The notes under the pieces: model-generated
Seen by the model: the letters and a program-made list of their open reading frames with translations, nothing else
Databases searched by the model: none
What the model was told of the DNA's origin: nothing
NCBI RefSeq assembly: GCF_004210375.1
Contig: NC_134829.1
Coordinates: forward strand, 57,280,107-57,344,106
Length of the DNA: 64,000 nt
Source: Tachypleus tridentatus
Taxonomy: Eukaryota > Arthropoda > Merostomata > Xiphosura > Limulidae
Reading direction: 5' to 3'
Shown here: piece by piece, positions 9,602 to 24,600 of the stretch
Layout: every line of letters begins with the position of its first letter
Numbering within the stretch: the stretch's first letter is position 1
Position numbers and translations under genes: made by a program

Positions 9602-12600
9602 GACAGGGATGGCTAGTAGCTAACTTTTCTCACTCCAATAGTACCATTACATGGATGAATAGAAGCTAACTTTTGTCACACAGAAGTACCATTACAGGGA
9701 TGGCTAGTAGCTAACTTTAGTCACCCAGTAGTACAATTACAGGGATGGCAAGCTGCTAACTTTAGTCACCCAGCAGTACCATTACAGGGATGGCAAGCTG
9801 CTAACTTCAGTCACCCAGCAGTACCATTACACGGATGGCTAGAAGCTAACTTTAGTCACCCAGCAATACGATTACACGGATAGCTAGTAGCTAAATTTAG
9901 TCACCCAAAAGTACCATTACACGGATGGCTAGAAACTAACTTTAGTCACCCAGCAGTATCATTACATGGATGGCTAGTACCTAACTTTAGTCACCCAGTA
10001 GTACCATGACATGGATGAATAGAAGCGAACTTTGGTCACTCCAATAGTACCATTACATGGATGAATAAAAGCGAACTTTGGTCACTCCAATAGTACCATT
10101 ACATGGATGAATAAAAGCTAACTTTTGTCACTCCAGTAGTACCATTACATGGATGAATAGAAGCTAAATTTTGACACTTCAGTGGTACCATTACATGAAT
10201 GAATAGAATCTAATTTTTGTCACTTCAGTAATACCATTACATGGATTAATAGAAGCTAACTTTTGTCACTCCAGTAGTACCATTACATGTATGAATAGAA
10301 GCTAACTTTTGTTACTCAAATAGTACCATTACATGAATGAATAGAAGCTAACTTTCATCACTCTATTAGTACCATTATATGGATGAATAGAAGCAAACTT
10401 TTGTCACTCCTGTAGTACCATTACATGGATGAATAGAAGTTAACTGTTGTCACTTTTCTATTATCATTACATGAATGAATACAAGCTAACTTTTGTCACC
10501 CCAATAGTACCATTACATGGATGATTAGAAGCTAACTTTTGTCACTCCTGTAGTACCATTACATGGATGAATAGAAGCTAAGTTTAGTCACCCAGTAGTA
10601 CCATGACAAGGATGAAAAGAAGCTATCTTCAGTCACCTAGTAGTAACATTACATGGATAGCTAGTAGCTGACTTTTGTCACCCAGTAGTACCATGACATG
10701 GATGAATAGAAGCGATCTTTGGTGACTTTAATAGTACCATTACATGGATGAACAAAAGCTAATTTTATCACTCCAGTAGTACCATTACATGGATGAATAG
10801 AAGCTGAATATTTTCACTCCAGTAGTACCATTACATGGATGAATAGAAGCTAACTTTTGTCACTCCAGTAGTACCATTACATGGATGAATAGAAGCTAAC
10901 ATTTCTCACTCCAGTAGTGCCATGACATGGATGAATAGAAGCTAACCTTTTTCACGCCAATAGTACCATTACATGGATGAATAGAAGCTAACTTTTGTCA
11001 CTCCTGTTGTATCATTACATAGATGAATTCAAGCTAACTTTGGTCAGTCCAGTAGTACCATTGCATGGATGAATAGAAGCTAACTATCGTAACTCCAATA
11101 GTGCCATTACATGGATGAATAGAAGCTAACTTTTGTCACTCCAGTAGTACCATTACATAAATGAATAGAAGCTAACTTTATTCACTCCAGTAATGCCCTG
11201 ACATGGATGAATAGAAGCTAACCTTTTTCACACCAGTAGTACCGTTACATGGATGAATAGAAGTTAACTGTTGTCACGTTTCTATTATCATTACATGAAT
11301 GAATACAAGCTTACTTTTGTCACTCCAATAGTACCATTACATAGATAAATAGAAGCTAATTTTTGTCACTCCTGTAGTACATTACATGTATGAATAGAAA
11401 CTAACTTTTGTCACTCCAGTAGTACCATTACATGGATAAATAGTAGCTAACTTTTATCACTCCAGTACTACCATTACCTGGATGAATAGAAGCTAACATT
11501 TATCACTCCAGTAGTACCATTACATGGATGAATAGAAGCTAATTTTTTTCACTCCAGTAGTACCATTACATGGATGAATAGAAGCTAACTTTTGTCACTC
11601 CAGTAGTACCATTACATGGATGAATAAAAGTTAACTTTTGTCACCCGAGTAGTACCCTGACATGGATCAATAGAAGCTAAATTTCATCACCCCAGTAGTG
11701 CCATTACATGGATGAATAGAAGCTATCTTTGGTCACTCCAGTCGTATCATTACACGGATGGCTGGATGTTAACTTTAGTCTCCTAGTAGAACCATTACAT
11801 TGATGGCTAGTAGCTAACTTTAGTCACACAGTAGTACCTTTACAGGGATGGCTAGTAGCTAACTTTAGTCATCCAGTAGTAACATTACATGGATGGCTAG
11901 AAGCTACCTTTGGTCATTCCAATAGTACCACTACATGAATGAATAGAAGCTAACTTTTGTCACTCCAGTGATACCATTACATTGATGAATAGAAGCTATA
12001 TTTTGTCACACGAGTAGTACCATTACATGGATGAATAGAAGTTAACTTTTGTCACTCCAGTAGTACCATTACACGGATGAATAGAAGCTAACTTTTGTCA
12101 CTCCAGTAGTACCATTACATGGATGAATAGAAGTTAACTTTTGTCACTCCAGTAGTACCATTACACGGATGAATAGCAGCTAACTTTTGTCACTCCAGTA
12201 GTATCATTACACGGATGAATAGAAGCTGACTTTTGTCACTTCAGTAGTACCATGACATAGATGAATAGAAGCTAAATTTGTTCACTCCAGTAATGCCATT
12301 GCATGGATGAATATAAGCTACATTTTGTCACTTCAGTGGTACTATTACATAGATGAATAGAAGCTAAATTTTGTTACTCCAGTAGTATTATTACATGGAT
12401 GTATAGAAGCTAACTTTTGTCACTCCAGTAGTTTCATTACACGGATGAATAGAAGCTAACTTTTGTCATTCCAATAGTACCATTACATGGATGAATAAAA
12501 GCTAAATTTTGACAATACAGTAGTACCATTGCATGGATGTATAGAAGCTAACTTTTGTCACTCCAGTAGTACCATAACATGGATGGCTAGTAGCTAACAT

Positions 12601-15600
12601 TAGTCACCCAGCAGTACCATTACACGGATGGCTAGAAGCTAACTTTAATCACCCAGCAGTACCATTACACGGATTGCTAGAAGCTAATTTTAGTCAACCA
12701 GTAGTACCATTACATAGATGAATAGAAGCTAACTTTTGTCACTCCAGTAGTACCATTACATGGATGAATAGAAGCTAACTTTTGTCACTTCAGTGGTACC
12801 ATTACATCGATGATTAGAAGCTAACTTTAGTCACCTTGTAGTACCATTACATGGATAGCTAGTAGCTGACTTTTGTCACCCAGTAGTACCATGACATGGA
12901 TGAATAGAAGCGATCTTTGTTCACTCTAATAGTACCATTACATGGATGAACAAAAGCTAAATTTTATCACTCCAGTAGTACCATTACATGGATGAATAGA
13001 ATCTAACTTTTTCACCCAGCAATACCATTACACGGATGTCTAGTAGCTAACTTTAGTCACCCAGCAGTACCATTACATGGATTGCTAGTAGCTAACTTTA
13101 ATCACCCAGTAGTACCATTACATGGATGAATAGAAGTTAACTTTTGTCACTCTAGTAGTACCATTACATGGATGAATAGATGGTAACTTTTGTTACTCAA
13201 TTAGTACCATTAAATGGATGAATAGAATTAACTTTTGTCACTCCAATTTTACCATTACACGGATGAATAGAAGCTAACTTTTGTCACTCCAGTAGTTTCA
13301 TTACACGAAAGAATAGAAGCTAACTTTTGTCATTCCAGTAGTACCATTACATGGATGAATAAAAGCTAACTTTTGTCACTCCAGTAGTACCATTACATGG
13401 ATGAATAAAAGTTAACTTTTGTCACCCGAGTAGTACCCTGACATGGATCAATAGAAGCTAAATTTCATCACCCCAGTAGTGCCATTACATGGATGAATAG
13501 AAGCTATCTTTGGTCACTCCAGTCGTATCATTACACGGATGGCTGGATGTTAACTTTAGTCTCCTAGTAGAACCATTACATTGATGGCTAGTAGCTAACT
13601 TTAGTCACACAGTAGTACCTTTACAGGGATGGCTAGTAGCTAACTTTAGTCATCCAGTAGTAACATTACATGGATGGCTAGAAGCTACCTTTGGTCATTC
13701 CAATAGTACCACTACATGAATGAATAGAAGCTAACTTTTGTCACTCCAGTGATACCATTACATTGATGAATAGAAGCTATATTTTGTCACACGAGTAGTA
13801 CCATTACATGGATGAATAGAAGTTAACTTTTGTCACTCCAGTAGTACCATTACACGGATGAATAGAAGCTAACTTTTGTCACTCCAGTAGTACCATTACA
13901 TGGATGAATAGAAGTTAACTTTTGTCACTCCAGTAGTACCATTACACGGATGAATAGCAGCTAACTTTTGTCACTCCAGTAGTATCATTACACGGATGAA
14001 TAGAAGCTGACTTTTGTCACTTCAGTAGTACCATGACATAGATGAATAGAAGCTAAATTTGTTCACTCCAGTAATGCCATTGCATGGATGAATATAAGCT
14101 ACATTTTGTCACTTCAGTGGTACTATTACATAGATGAATAGAAGCTAAATTTTGTTACTCCAGTAGTATTATTACATGGATGTATAGAAGCTAACTTTTG
14201 TCACTCCAGTAGTTTCATTACACGGATGAATAGAAGCTAACTTTGTCATTCCAATAGTACCATTACATGGATGAATAAAAGCTAAATTTTGACAATACAG
14301 TAGTACCATTGCATGGATGTATAGAAGCTAACTTTTGTCACTCCAGTAGTACCATAACATGGATGGCTAGTAGCTAACATTAGTCACCCAGCAGTACCAT
14401 TACACGGATGGCTAGAAGCTAACTTTAATCACCCAGCAGTACCATTACACGGATTGCTAGAAGCTAATTTTAGTCAACCAGTAGTACCATTACATAGATG
14501 AATAGAAGCTAACTTTTGTCACTCCAGTAGTACCATTACATGGATGAATAGAAGCTAACTTTTGTCACTTCAGTGGTACCATTACATCGATGATTAGAAG
14601 CTAACTTTAGTCACCTTGTAGTACCATTACATGGATAGCTAGTAGCTGACTTTTGTCACCCAGTAGTACCATGACATGGATGAATAGAAGCGATCTTTGT
14701 TCACTCTAATAGTACCATTACATGGATGAACAAAAGCTAAATTTTATCACTCCAGTAGTACCATTACATGGATGAATAGAATCTAACTTTTTCACCCAGC
14801 AATACCATTACACGGATGTCTAGTAGCTAACTTTAGTCACCCAGCAGTACCATTACATGGATTGCTAGTAGCTAACTTTAATCACCCAGTAGTACCATTA
14901 CATGGATGAATAGAAGTTAACTTTTGTCACTCTAGTAGTACCATTACATGGATGAATAGATGCTAACTTTTGTTACTCAATTAGTACCATTAAATGGATG
15001 AATAGAATTAACTTTTGTCACTCCAATTTTACCATTACACGGATGAATAGAAGCTAACTTTTGTCACTCCAGTAGTTTCATTACACGAAAGAATAGAAGC
15101 TAACTTTTGTCATTCCAGTAGTACCATTACATGGATGAATAAAAGCTAAATTTTGACACTACAGTAGTACCATTGCATGGATGTATAGAAGCTAACTTTT
15201 GTCACTCCAGTAGTACCATAACATGGATGAATAGCAGCTAACTTTTGTCACTCCAGTAGTATCATTACACGGATGAATAGAAGCTGACTTTTGTCACTTC
15301 AGTAGTACCATGACATAGATGAATAGAATCTAAATTTGTTCACTCCAGTAATGCCATTGCATGGATGAATAGAAGCTACATTTTGTCACTTCAGTGGTAC
15401 TATTACATAGATGAATAGAAGCTAAATTTTGTTACTCCAGTAGTATTATTACATGGATGTATAGAAGCTAACTTTTGTCACTCCAGTAGTTTCATTAGAC
15501 GGATGGCTAGAAGCTACCTTTGGTCATTCCAATAGTACCACTACATGAATGAATAGAAGCTAACTTTTGTCACTCCAGTGATACCATTACATTGATGAAT

Positions 15601-18600
15601 AGAAGCTATATTTTTTCACACGAGTAGTACTATTACATGGATGAATAGAAGCTAACTTTTGTCACTCCAGTAGTAATATTACATGGATGAATAGAAGTTA
15701 ACTTTTGTCACTCCAGTAGTACCATTACAAGGATTAATAGAAGCTAACTTTTGTCACTCCAGTAGTACTATTACATGGATGAATAGAAATCAACTTTTGT
15801 CACTCCAGTAGTACCATTACACGGATGAATAGCAGCTAACTTTTGTCACTCCAGTAGTATCATTACACGGATGAATAGAAGCTGACTTTTGTCACTTCAG
15901 TAGTACCATGACATAGATGAATAGAAGCTAAATTTGTTCACTCCAGTAATGCCATTGCATGGATGAATAGAAGCTACATTTTGTCACTTCAGTGGTACTA
16001 TTACATAGATGAATAGAAGCTAAATTTTGTTACTCCAGTAGTATTATTACATGGATGTATAGAAGCTAACTTTTGTCACTCCAGTAGTTTCATTACACGG
16101 ATGAATAGAAGCTAACTTTTGTCATTCCAATAGTACCATTACATGGATGAATAAAAGCTAAATTTTGACAATACAGTAGTACCATTGCATGGATGTATAG
16201 AAGCTAACTTTTGTCACTCCAGTAGTACCATAACATGGATGGCTAGTAGCTAACATTAATCACCCAGCAGTACCATTACACGGATGGCTAGAAGCTAACT
16301 TTAATCACCCAGCAGTACCATTACACGGATTGCTAGAAGCTAACTTTAGTCAACCAGTAGTACCATTACATAGATGAATAGAAGCTAACTTTTGTCACTC
16401 CAGTAGTACCATTACATGGATGAATAGAAGCTAACTTTTGTCACTTCAGTGGTACCATTACATGGATGATTAGAAGCTAACTTTAGTCACCTTGTAGTAC
16501 CATTACATGGTTAGCTAGTAGCTGACTTTTGTCACCCAGTAGTACCCTGACATGGATCAATAGAAGCTAAATTTCATCACCCCAGTAGTGCCATTACATG
16601 GATGAATAGAAGCTATCTTTGATCACTCCAGTCGTATCATTACACGGATGGCTGGATGTTAACTTTAGTCTCCTAGTAGAACCATTACATTGATGGCTAG
16701 TAGCTAACTTTAGTCACACAGTAGTACCCTTACAGGGATGGCTAGTAGCTAACTTTAGTCATCCAGTAGTAACATTACATGGATGGCTAGAAGCTACCTT
16801 TGGTCATTCCAATAGTACCACTACATGAATGAATAGAAGCTAACTTTTGTCACTCCAGTGATACCATTACATTGATGAATAGAAGCTATATTTTGTCACA
16901 CGAGTAGTACTATTACATGGATGAATAGAAGCTAACTTTTGTCACTCCAGTAGTACCATTACATGGATGAATAGAAGTTAACTTTTGTCACTCCAGTAGT
17001 ACCATTACACGGATGAATAGAAGCTAACTTTTCTCACTCCAGTAGTACCATTACATGGATGAATAGAAGTTAACTTTTGTCACTCCAGTAGTACCATTAC
17101 ACGGATGAATAGCAGCTAACTTTTGTCACTCCAGTAGTATCATTACACGGATGAATAGAAGCTGGCTTTTGTCACTTCAGTAGTACCATGACATAGATGA
17201 ATAGAAGCTAAATTTGTTCACTCCAGTAATGCCATTGCATGGATGAATAGAAGCTACATTTTGTCACTTCAGTGGTACTATTACATATATGAATAGAAGC
17301 TAAATTTTGTTACTCCAGTAGTATTATTACATGGATGTATAGAAGCTAACTTTTGTCACTCCAGTAGTTTCATTACACGGATGAATAGAAGCTAACTTTT
17401 GTCATTCCAATAGTACCATTACATGGATGAATAAAAGCTAAATTTTGACAATACAGTAGTACCATTGCATGGATGTATAGAAGCTAACTTTTGTCACTCC
17501 AGTAGTACCATAACATGGATGGCTAGTAGCTAACATTAGTCACCCAGCAGTACCATTACACGGATGGCTAGAAGCTAACTTTAATCACCCAGCAGTACCA
17601 TTACACGGATTGCTAGAAGCTAACTTTAGTCAACCAGTAGTACCATTACATAGATGAATAGAAGCTAACTTTTGTCACTTCAGTGGTACCATTACATGGA
17701 TGATTAGAAGCTAACTTTAGTCATTTTGTAGTACCATTACATGGATAGCTAGTAGCTGACTTTTGTCACCCAGTAGTACCATGACATGGATGAATAGAAG
17801 CGATCTTTGTTCACTCTAATAGTACCATTACATGGATGAACAAAAGCTAAATTTTATCACTCCAGTAGTACCATTACATGGATGAATAGAAGCTAACTTT
17901 TTCACCCAGCAATACCATTACACGGATGTCTAGTAGCTAACTTTAGTCACCCAGCAGTACCATTACATGGATGGCTAGTAGCTAACTTTAATCACCCAGT
18001 AGTACCATTACATGGATGAATAGAAGTTAACTTTTGTCACTCTAGTAGTACCATTACATGGATGAATAGATGCTAACTTTTGTTACTCAATTAGTACCAT
18101 TAAATGGATGAATAGAATTAACTTTTGTCACTCCAATTTTACCATTACACGGATGAATAGAAGCTAACTTTTGTCACTCCAATATTACCATTACATGGAT
18201 GTATAGAAGTTAACTTTTGTCACTCCAGTAGTTTCATTACACGAAAGAATAGAAGCTAACTTTTGTCATTCCAGTAGTACCATGACATGGATGAATAAAA
18301 ACTAAATTTTGACACTACAGTAGTACCATTGCATGGATGTATAGAAGCTAACTTTTGTCACTCCAGTAGTACCATAACATGGATGAATAGAAGCTAACAT
18401 TTCTCACTCCAGTAGTGCCATGACATGGATGAATAGAAGCTAACCTTTTTCACGCCAATAGTACCATTACATGGATGAATAGAAGCTAACTTTTGTCACT
18501 TCTGTTGTATCATTACATAGATGAATTCAAGCTAACTTTGGTCAGTCCAGTAGTACCATTACATGGATAAATAGTAGCTAACTTTTATCACTCCAGTACT

Positions 18601-21600
18601 ACCATTACATAGATGAATAGAAGCTAACATTTATCACTCCAGTAGTACCATTACATGGGTGAATAGAAGCTAAATTTTTTCACTCCAGTAGTACCATTAC
18701 ATGGATGAATAGAAGCTAACTTTTGTCACTCCAGTAGTACCATTACATGGATGAATAAAAGTTAACTTTTGTCACCCGAGTAGTACCCTGACATGGATCA
18801 ATAGAAGCTAAATTTCATCACCCCAGTAGTGCCATTACATGGATGAATAGAAGCTATCTTTGGTCACTCCAGTCGTATCATTACACGGATGGCTGGATGT
18901 TAACATTAGTCTCCTAGTGGAACCATTACATTGATGGCTAGTAGCTAACTTTAGTCACACAGTAGTACCATTACAGGGTTGGCTAGTAGCTAACTTTAGT
19001 CACCCTGTAGTACCATAACATGGATAAATAGTAGCTAACTTTACTCACTCCAGTAGCACCATTACATGGATGAATAGAAGCTATCTTTTGTCACTCCAGT
19101 AGTACCATTACATGGATGAATAAAAGCTCATTTTTGTCAATCCAGTCGTATCATTACACGGATGGCTAGATATTAACTTTAGTCTCCTAGTAGTACCATT
19201 ACGTTGATGGCTAGTAGCTAACTTTAGTCATCCAGTAGTAACATTACACGGATGGCTAGAAGCTACCTTTGGTCATTCCAATAGTACCACTACATGAATG
19301 AATAGAAGCTAACTTTTGTCACTCCAGTGATACCATTACATTGATGAATAGAAGCTATATTTTGTCACACGAGTAGTACTATTACATGGATGAATAGAAG
19401 CTAACTTTTGTCACTCCAGTAGTACCATTACATGGATGAATAGAAGTTAACTTTTGTCACTCCAGTAGTACCATTACACGGATGAATAGAAGCTAACTTT
19501 TGTCACTCCAGTAGTACTATTACATGGATGAATAGAAATTAACTTTTGTCACTCCAGTAGTACCATTACACGGATGAATAGCAGCTAACTTTTGTCACTC
19601 CAGTAGTATCATTACACGGATGAATAGAAGCTGACTTTTGTCACTTCAGTAGTACCATGACATAGATGAATAGAAGCTAAATTTGTTCACTCCAGTAATG
19701 CCATTGCATGGATGAATAGAAGCTACATTTTGTCACTTCAGTGGTACTATTACATAGATGAATAGAAGCTAAATTTTGTTACTCCAGTAGTATTATTACA
19801 TGGATGTATAGAAGCTAACTTTTGTCACTCCAGTAGTTTCATTACACGGATGAATAGAAGCTAACTTTTGTCATTCCAATAGTACCATTACATGGATGAA
19901 TAAAAGCTAAATTTTGACAATACAGTAGTACCATTGCATGGATGTATAGAAGCTAACTTTTATCACTCCAGTAGTACCATAACATGGATGGCTAGTAGCT
20001 AACACTAGTCACCCAGCAGTACCATTACACGGATGGCTAGAAGCTAACTTTAATCACCCAGCAGTACCATTACACGGATTGCTAGAAGCTAACTTTAGTC
20101 AACCAGTAGTACCATTACATAGATGAATAGAAGCTAACTTTTGTCACTCCAGTAGTACCATTACATGGATGAATAGAAGCTAACTTTTGTCACTTCAGTG
20201 GTACCATTACATGGATGATTAGAAGCTAACTTTAGTCACCTTGTAGTACCATTACATGGATAGCTAGTAGCTGACTTTTGTCACCCAGTAGTACCATGAC
20301 ATGGATGAATAGAAGCGATCTTTGTTCACTCTAATAGTACCATTACATGGATGAACAAAAGCTAAATTTTATCACTCCAGTAGTACCATTACATGGATGA
20401 ATAGAAGCTAACTTTTTCACCCAGCAATACCATTACACGGATGTCTAGTAGCTAACTTTAGTCACCCAGCAGTATCATTACATGGATGGCTAGTAGCTAA
20501 CTTTAATCACCCAGTAGTACCATTACATGGATGAATAGAAGTTAACTTTTGTCACTCTAGTAGTACCATTACATGGATGAATAGATGCTAACTTTTGTTA
20601 CTCAATTAGTACCATTAAATGGATGAATAGAATTAACTTTTGTCACTCCAATTTTACCATTACACGGATGAATAGAAGCTTACTTTTGTCACTCCAATAT
20701 TACCATTACATGGATGTATAGAAGTTAACTTTTGTCACTCCAGTAGTTTCATTACACGAAAGAATAGAAGCTAACTTTTGTCATTCCAGTAGTACCATTA
20801 CATGGATGAATAAAAACTAAATTTTGACACTACAGTAGTACCATTGCATGGATGTATAGAAGCTAACTTTTGTCACTCCAGTAGTACCATAACATGGATG
20901 AATAGAAGCTAACATTTCTCACTCCAGTAGTGCCATGACATGGATGAATAGAAGCTAACCTTTTTCACGCCAATAGTACCATTACATGGATGAATAGAAG
21001 CTAACTTTTGTCACTTCTGTTGTATCATTACATAGATGAATTCAAGCTAACTTTGGTCAGTCCAGTAGTACCATTACATGGATAAATAGTAGCTAACTTT
21101 TATCACTCCAGTACTACCATTACATAGATGAATAGAAGCTAACATTTATCACTCCAGTAGTACCATTACATGGGTGAAGAGAAGCTAAATTTTTTCACTC
21201 CAGTAGTACCATTACGTTGATGGCTAGTAGCTAACTTTAGTCACACAGTAGTACCCTTACAGGGATGGCTAGTAGCTAACTTTAGTCATCCAGTAGTAAC
21301 ATTACACGGATGGCTAGAAGCTACCTTTGGTCATTCCAATAGTACCACTACATGAATGAATAGAAGCTAACTTTTGTCACTCCAGTGATACCATTACATT
21401 GATGAATAGAAGCTATATTTTTTCACACGAGTAGTACTATTACATGGATGAATAGAAGCTAACTTTTGTCACTCCAGTAGTAATATTACATGGATGAATA
21501 GAAGTTAACTTTTGTCACTCCAGTAGTACCATTACAAGGATTAATAGAAGCTAACTTTTGTCACTGCAGTAGTACTATTACATGGATGAATAGAAATCAA

Positions 21601-24600
21601 CTTTTGTCACTCCAGTAGTACCATTACACGGATGAATAGCAGCTAACTTTTGTCACTCCAGTAGTATCATTACACGGATGAATAGAAGCTGACTTTTGTC
21701 ACTTCAGTAGTACCATGACATAGATGAATAGAAGCTAAATTTGTTCACTCCAGTAATGCCATTGCATGGATGAATAGAAGCTACATTTTGTCACTTCAGT
21801 GGTACTATTACATAGATGAATAGAAGCTAAATTTTGTTACTCCAGTAGTATTATTACATGGATGTATAGAAGCTAACTTTGTCACTCCAGTAGTTTCATT
21901 ACACGGATGAATAGAAGCTAACTTTTGTCATTCCAATAGTACCATTACATGGATGAATAAAGCTAAATTTTGACAATACAGTAGTACCATTGCATGGATG
22001 TATAGAAGCTAACTTTTGTCACTCCAGTAGTACCATAACATGGATGGCTAGTAGCTAACATTAATCACCCAGGAGTACCATTTCACGGATGGCTAGAAGC
22101 TAACTTTAATCACCCAGCAGTACCATTACACGGATTGCTAGAAGCTAACTTTAGTCAACCAGTAGTACCATTACATAGATGAATAGAAGCTAACTTTTGT
22201 CACTCCAGTAGTACCATTACATGGATGAATAGAAGCTAACTTTTGTCACTTCAGTGGTACCATTACATGGATGATTAGAAGCTAACTTTAGTCCCCTTGT
22301 AGTACCATTACATGGATAGCTAGTAGCTGACTTTTGTCACCCAGTAGTACCCTGACATGGATCAATAGAAGCTAAATTTCATCACCCCAGTAGTGCCATT
22401 ACATGGATGAATAGAAGCTATCTTTGGTCACTCCAGTCGTATCATTACACGGATGGCTGGATGTTAACTTTAGTCTCCTAGTAGAACCATTACATTGATG
22501 GCTAGTAGCTAACTTTAGTCACACAGTAGTACCCTTACAGGGATGGCTAGTAGCTAACTTTAGTCATCCAGTAGTAACATTACATGGATGGCTAGAAGCT
22601 ACCTTTGGTCATTCCAATAGTACCACTACATGAATGAATAGAAGCTAACTTTTGTCACTCCAGTGATACCATTACATTGATGAATAGAAGCTATATTTTG
22701 TCACACGAGTAGTACTATTACATGGATGAATAGAAGCTAACTTTTGTCACTCCAGTAGTACCATTACATGGATGAATAGAAGTTAACTTTTGTCACTCCA
22801 GTAGTACCATTACACGGATGAATAGAAGCTAACTTTTCTCACTCCAGTAGTACCATTACATGGATGAATAAAAGTTAACTTTTGTCACTCCAGTAGTACC
22901 ATTACACGGATGAATAGCAGCTAACTTTTGTCACTCCAGTAGTATCATTACACGGATGAATAGAAGCTGACTTTTGTCACTTCAGTAGTACCATGACATA
23001 GATGAATAGAAGCTAAATTTGTTCACTCCAGTAATGCCATTGCATGGATGAATAGAAGCTACATTTTGTCACTTCAGTGGTACTATTACATAGATGAATA
23101 GAAGCTAAATTTTGTTACTCCAGTAGTATTATTACATGGATGTATAGAAGCTAACTTTTGTCACTCCAGTAGTTTCATTACACGGATGAATAGAAGCTAA
23201 CTTTTGTCATTCCAATAGTACCATTACATGGATGAATAAAAGCTAAATTTTGACAATACAGTAGTACCATTGCATGGATGTATAGAAGCTAACTTTGTCA
23301 CTCCAGTAGTACCATAACATGGATGGCTAGTAGCTAACATTAGTCACCCAGCAGTACCATTACACGGATGGCTAGAAGCTAACTTTAATCACCCAGCAGT
23401 ACCATTACACGGATTGCTAGAAGCTAACTTTAGTCAACCAGTAGTACCATTACATAGATGAATAGAAGCTAACTTTTGTCACTCCAGTAGTACCATTACA
23501 TGGATGAATAGAAGCTAACTTTTGTCACTTCAGTGGTACCATTACATGGATGATTAGAAGCTAACTTTAGTCACCTTGTAGTACCATTACATGGATAGCT
23601 AGTAGCTGACTTTTGTCACCCAGTAGTACCATGACATGGATGAATAGAAGCGATCTTTGTTCACTCTAATAGTACCATTACATGGATGAACAAAGCTAAA
23701 TTTTATCACTCCAGTAGTACCATTACATGGATGAATAGAAGCTAACTTTTTCACCCAGCAATACCATTACACGGATGTCTAGTAGCTAACTTTAGTCACC
23801 CAGCAGTACCATTACATGGATGGCTAGTAGCTAACTTTAATCACCCAGTAGTACCATTACATGGATGAATAGAAGTTAACTTTGTCACTCTAGTAGTACC
23901 ATTACATGGATGAATAGAAGTTAACTTTTGTCACTCCAGTAGTTTCATTACACGAAAGAATAGAAGCTAACTTTTGTCATTCCAGTAGTACCATTACATG
24001 GATGAATAAAAACTAAATTTTGACACTACAGTAGTACCATTGCATGGATGTATAGAAGCTAACTTTTGTCACTCCAGTAGTACCATAACATGGATGAATA
24101 GAAGCTAACATTTCTCACTCCAGTAGTGCCATGACATGGATGAATAGAAGCTAACCTTTTCACGCCAATAGTACCATTACATGGATGAATAGAAGCTAAC
24201 TTTTGTCACTTCTGTTGTATCATTACATAGATGAATTCAAGCTAACTTTGGTCAGTCCAGTAGTACCATTACATGGATAAATAGTAGCTAACTTTTATCA
24301 CTCCAGTACTACCATTACATAGATGAATAGAAGCTAACATTTATCACTCCAGTAGTACCATTACATGGGTGAATAGAAGCTAAATTTTTTCACTCCAGTA
24401 GTACCATTACATGGATGAATAGAAGCTAACTTTTGTCACTCCAGTAGTACCATTACATGGATGAATAAAAGTTAACTTTTGTCACCCGAGTAGTACCCTG
24501 ACATGGATCAATAGAAGCTAAATTTCATCACCCCAGTAGTGCCATTACATGGATGAATAGAAGCTATCTTTGGTCACTCCAGTCGTATCATTACACGGAT

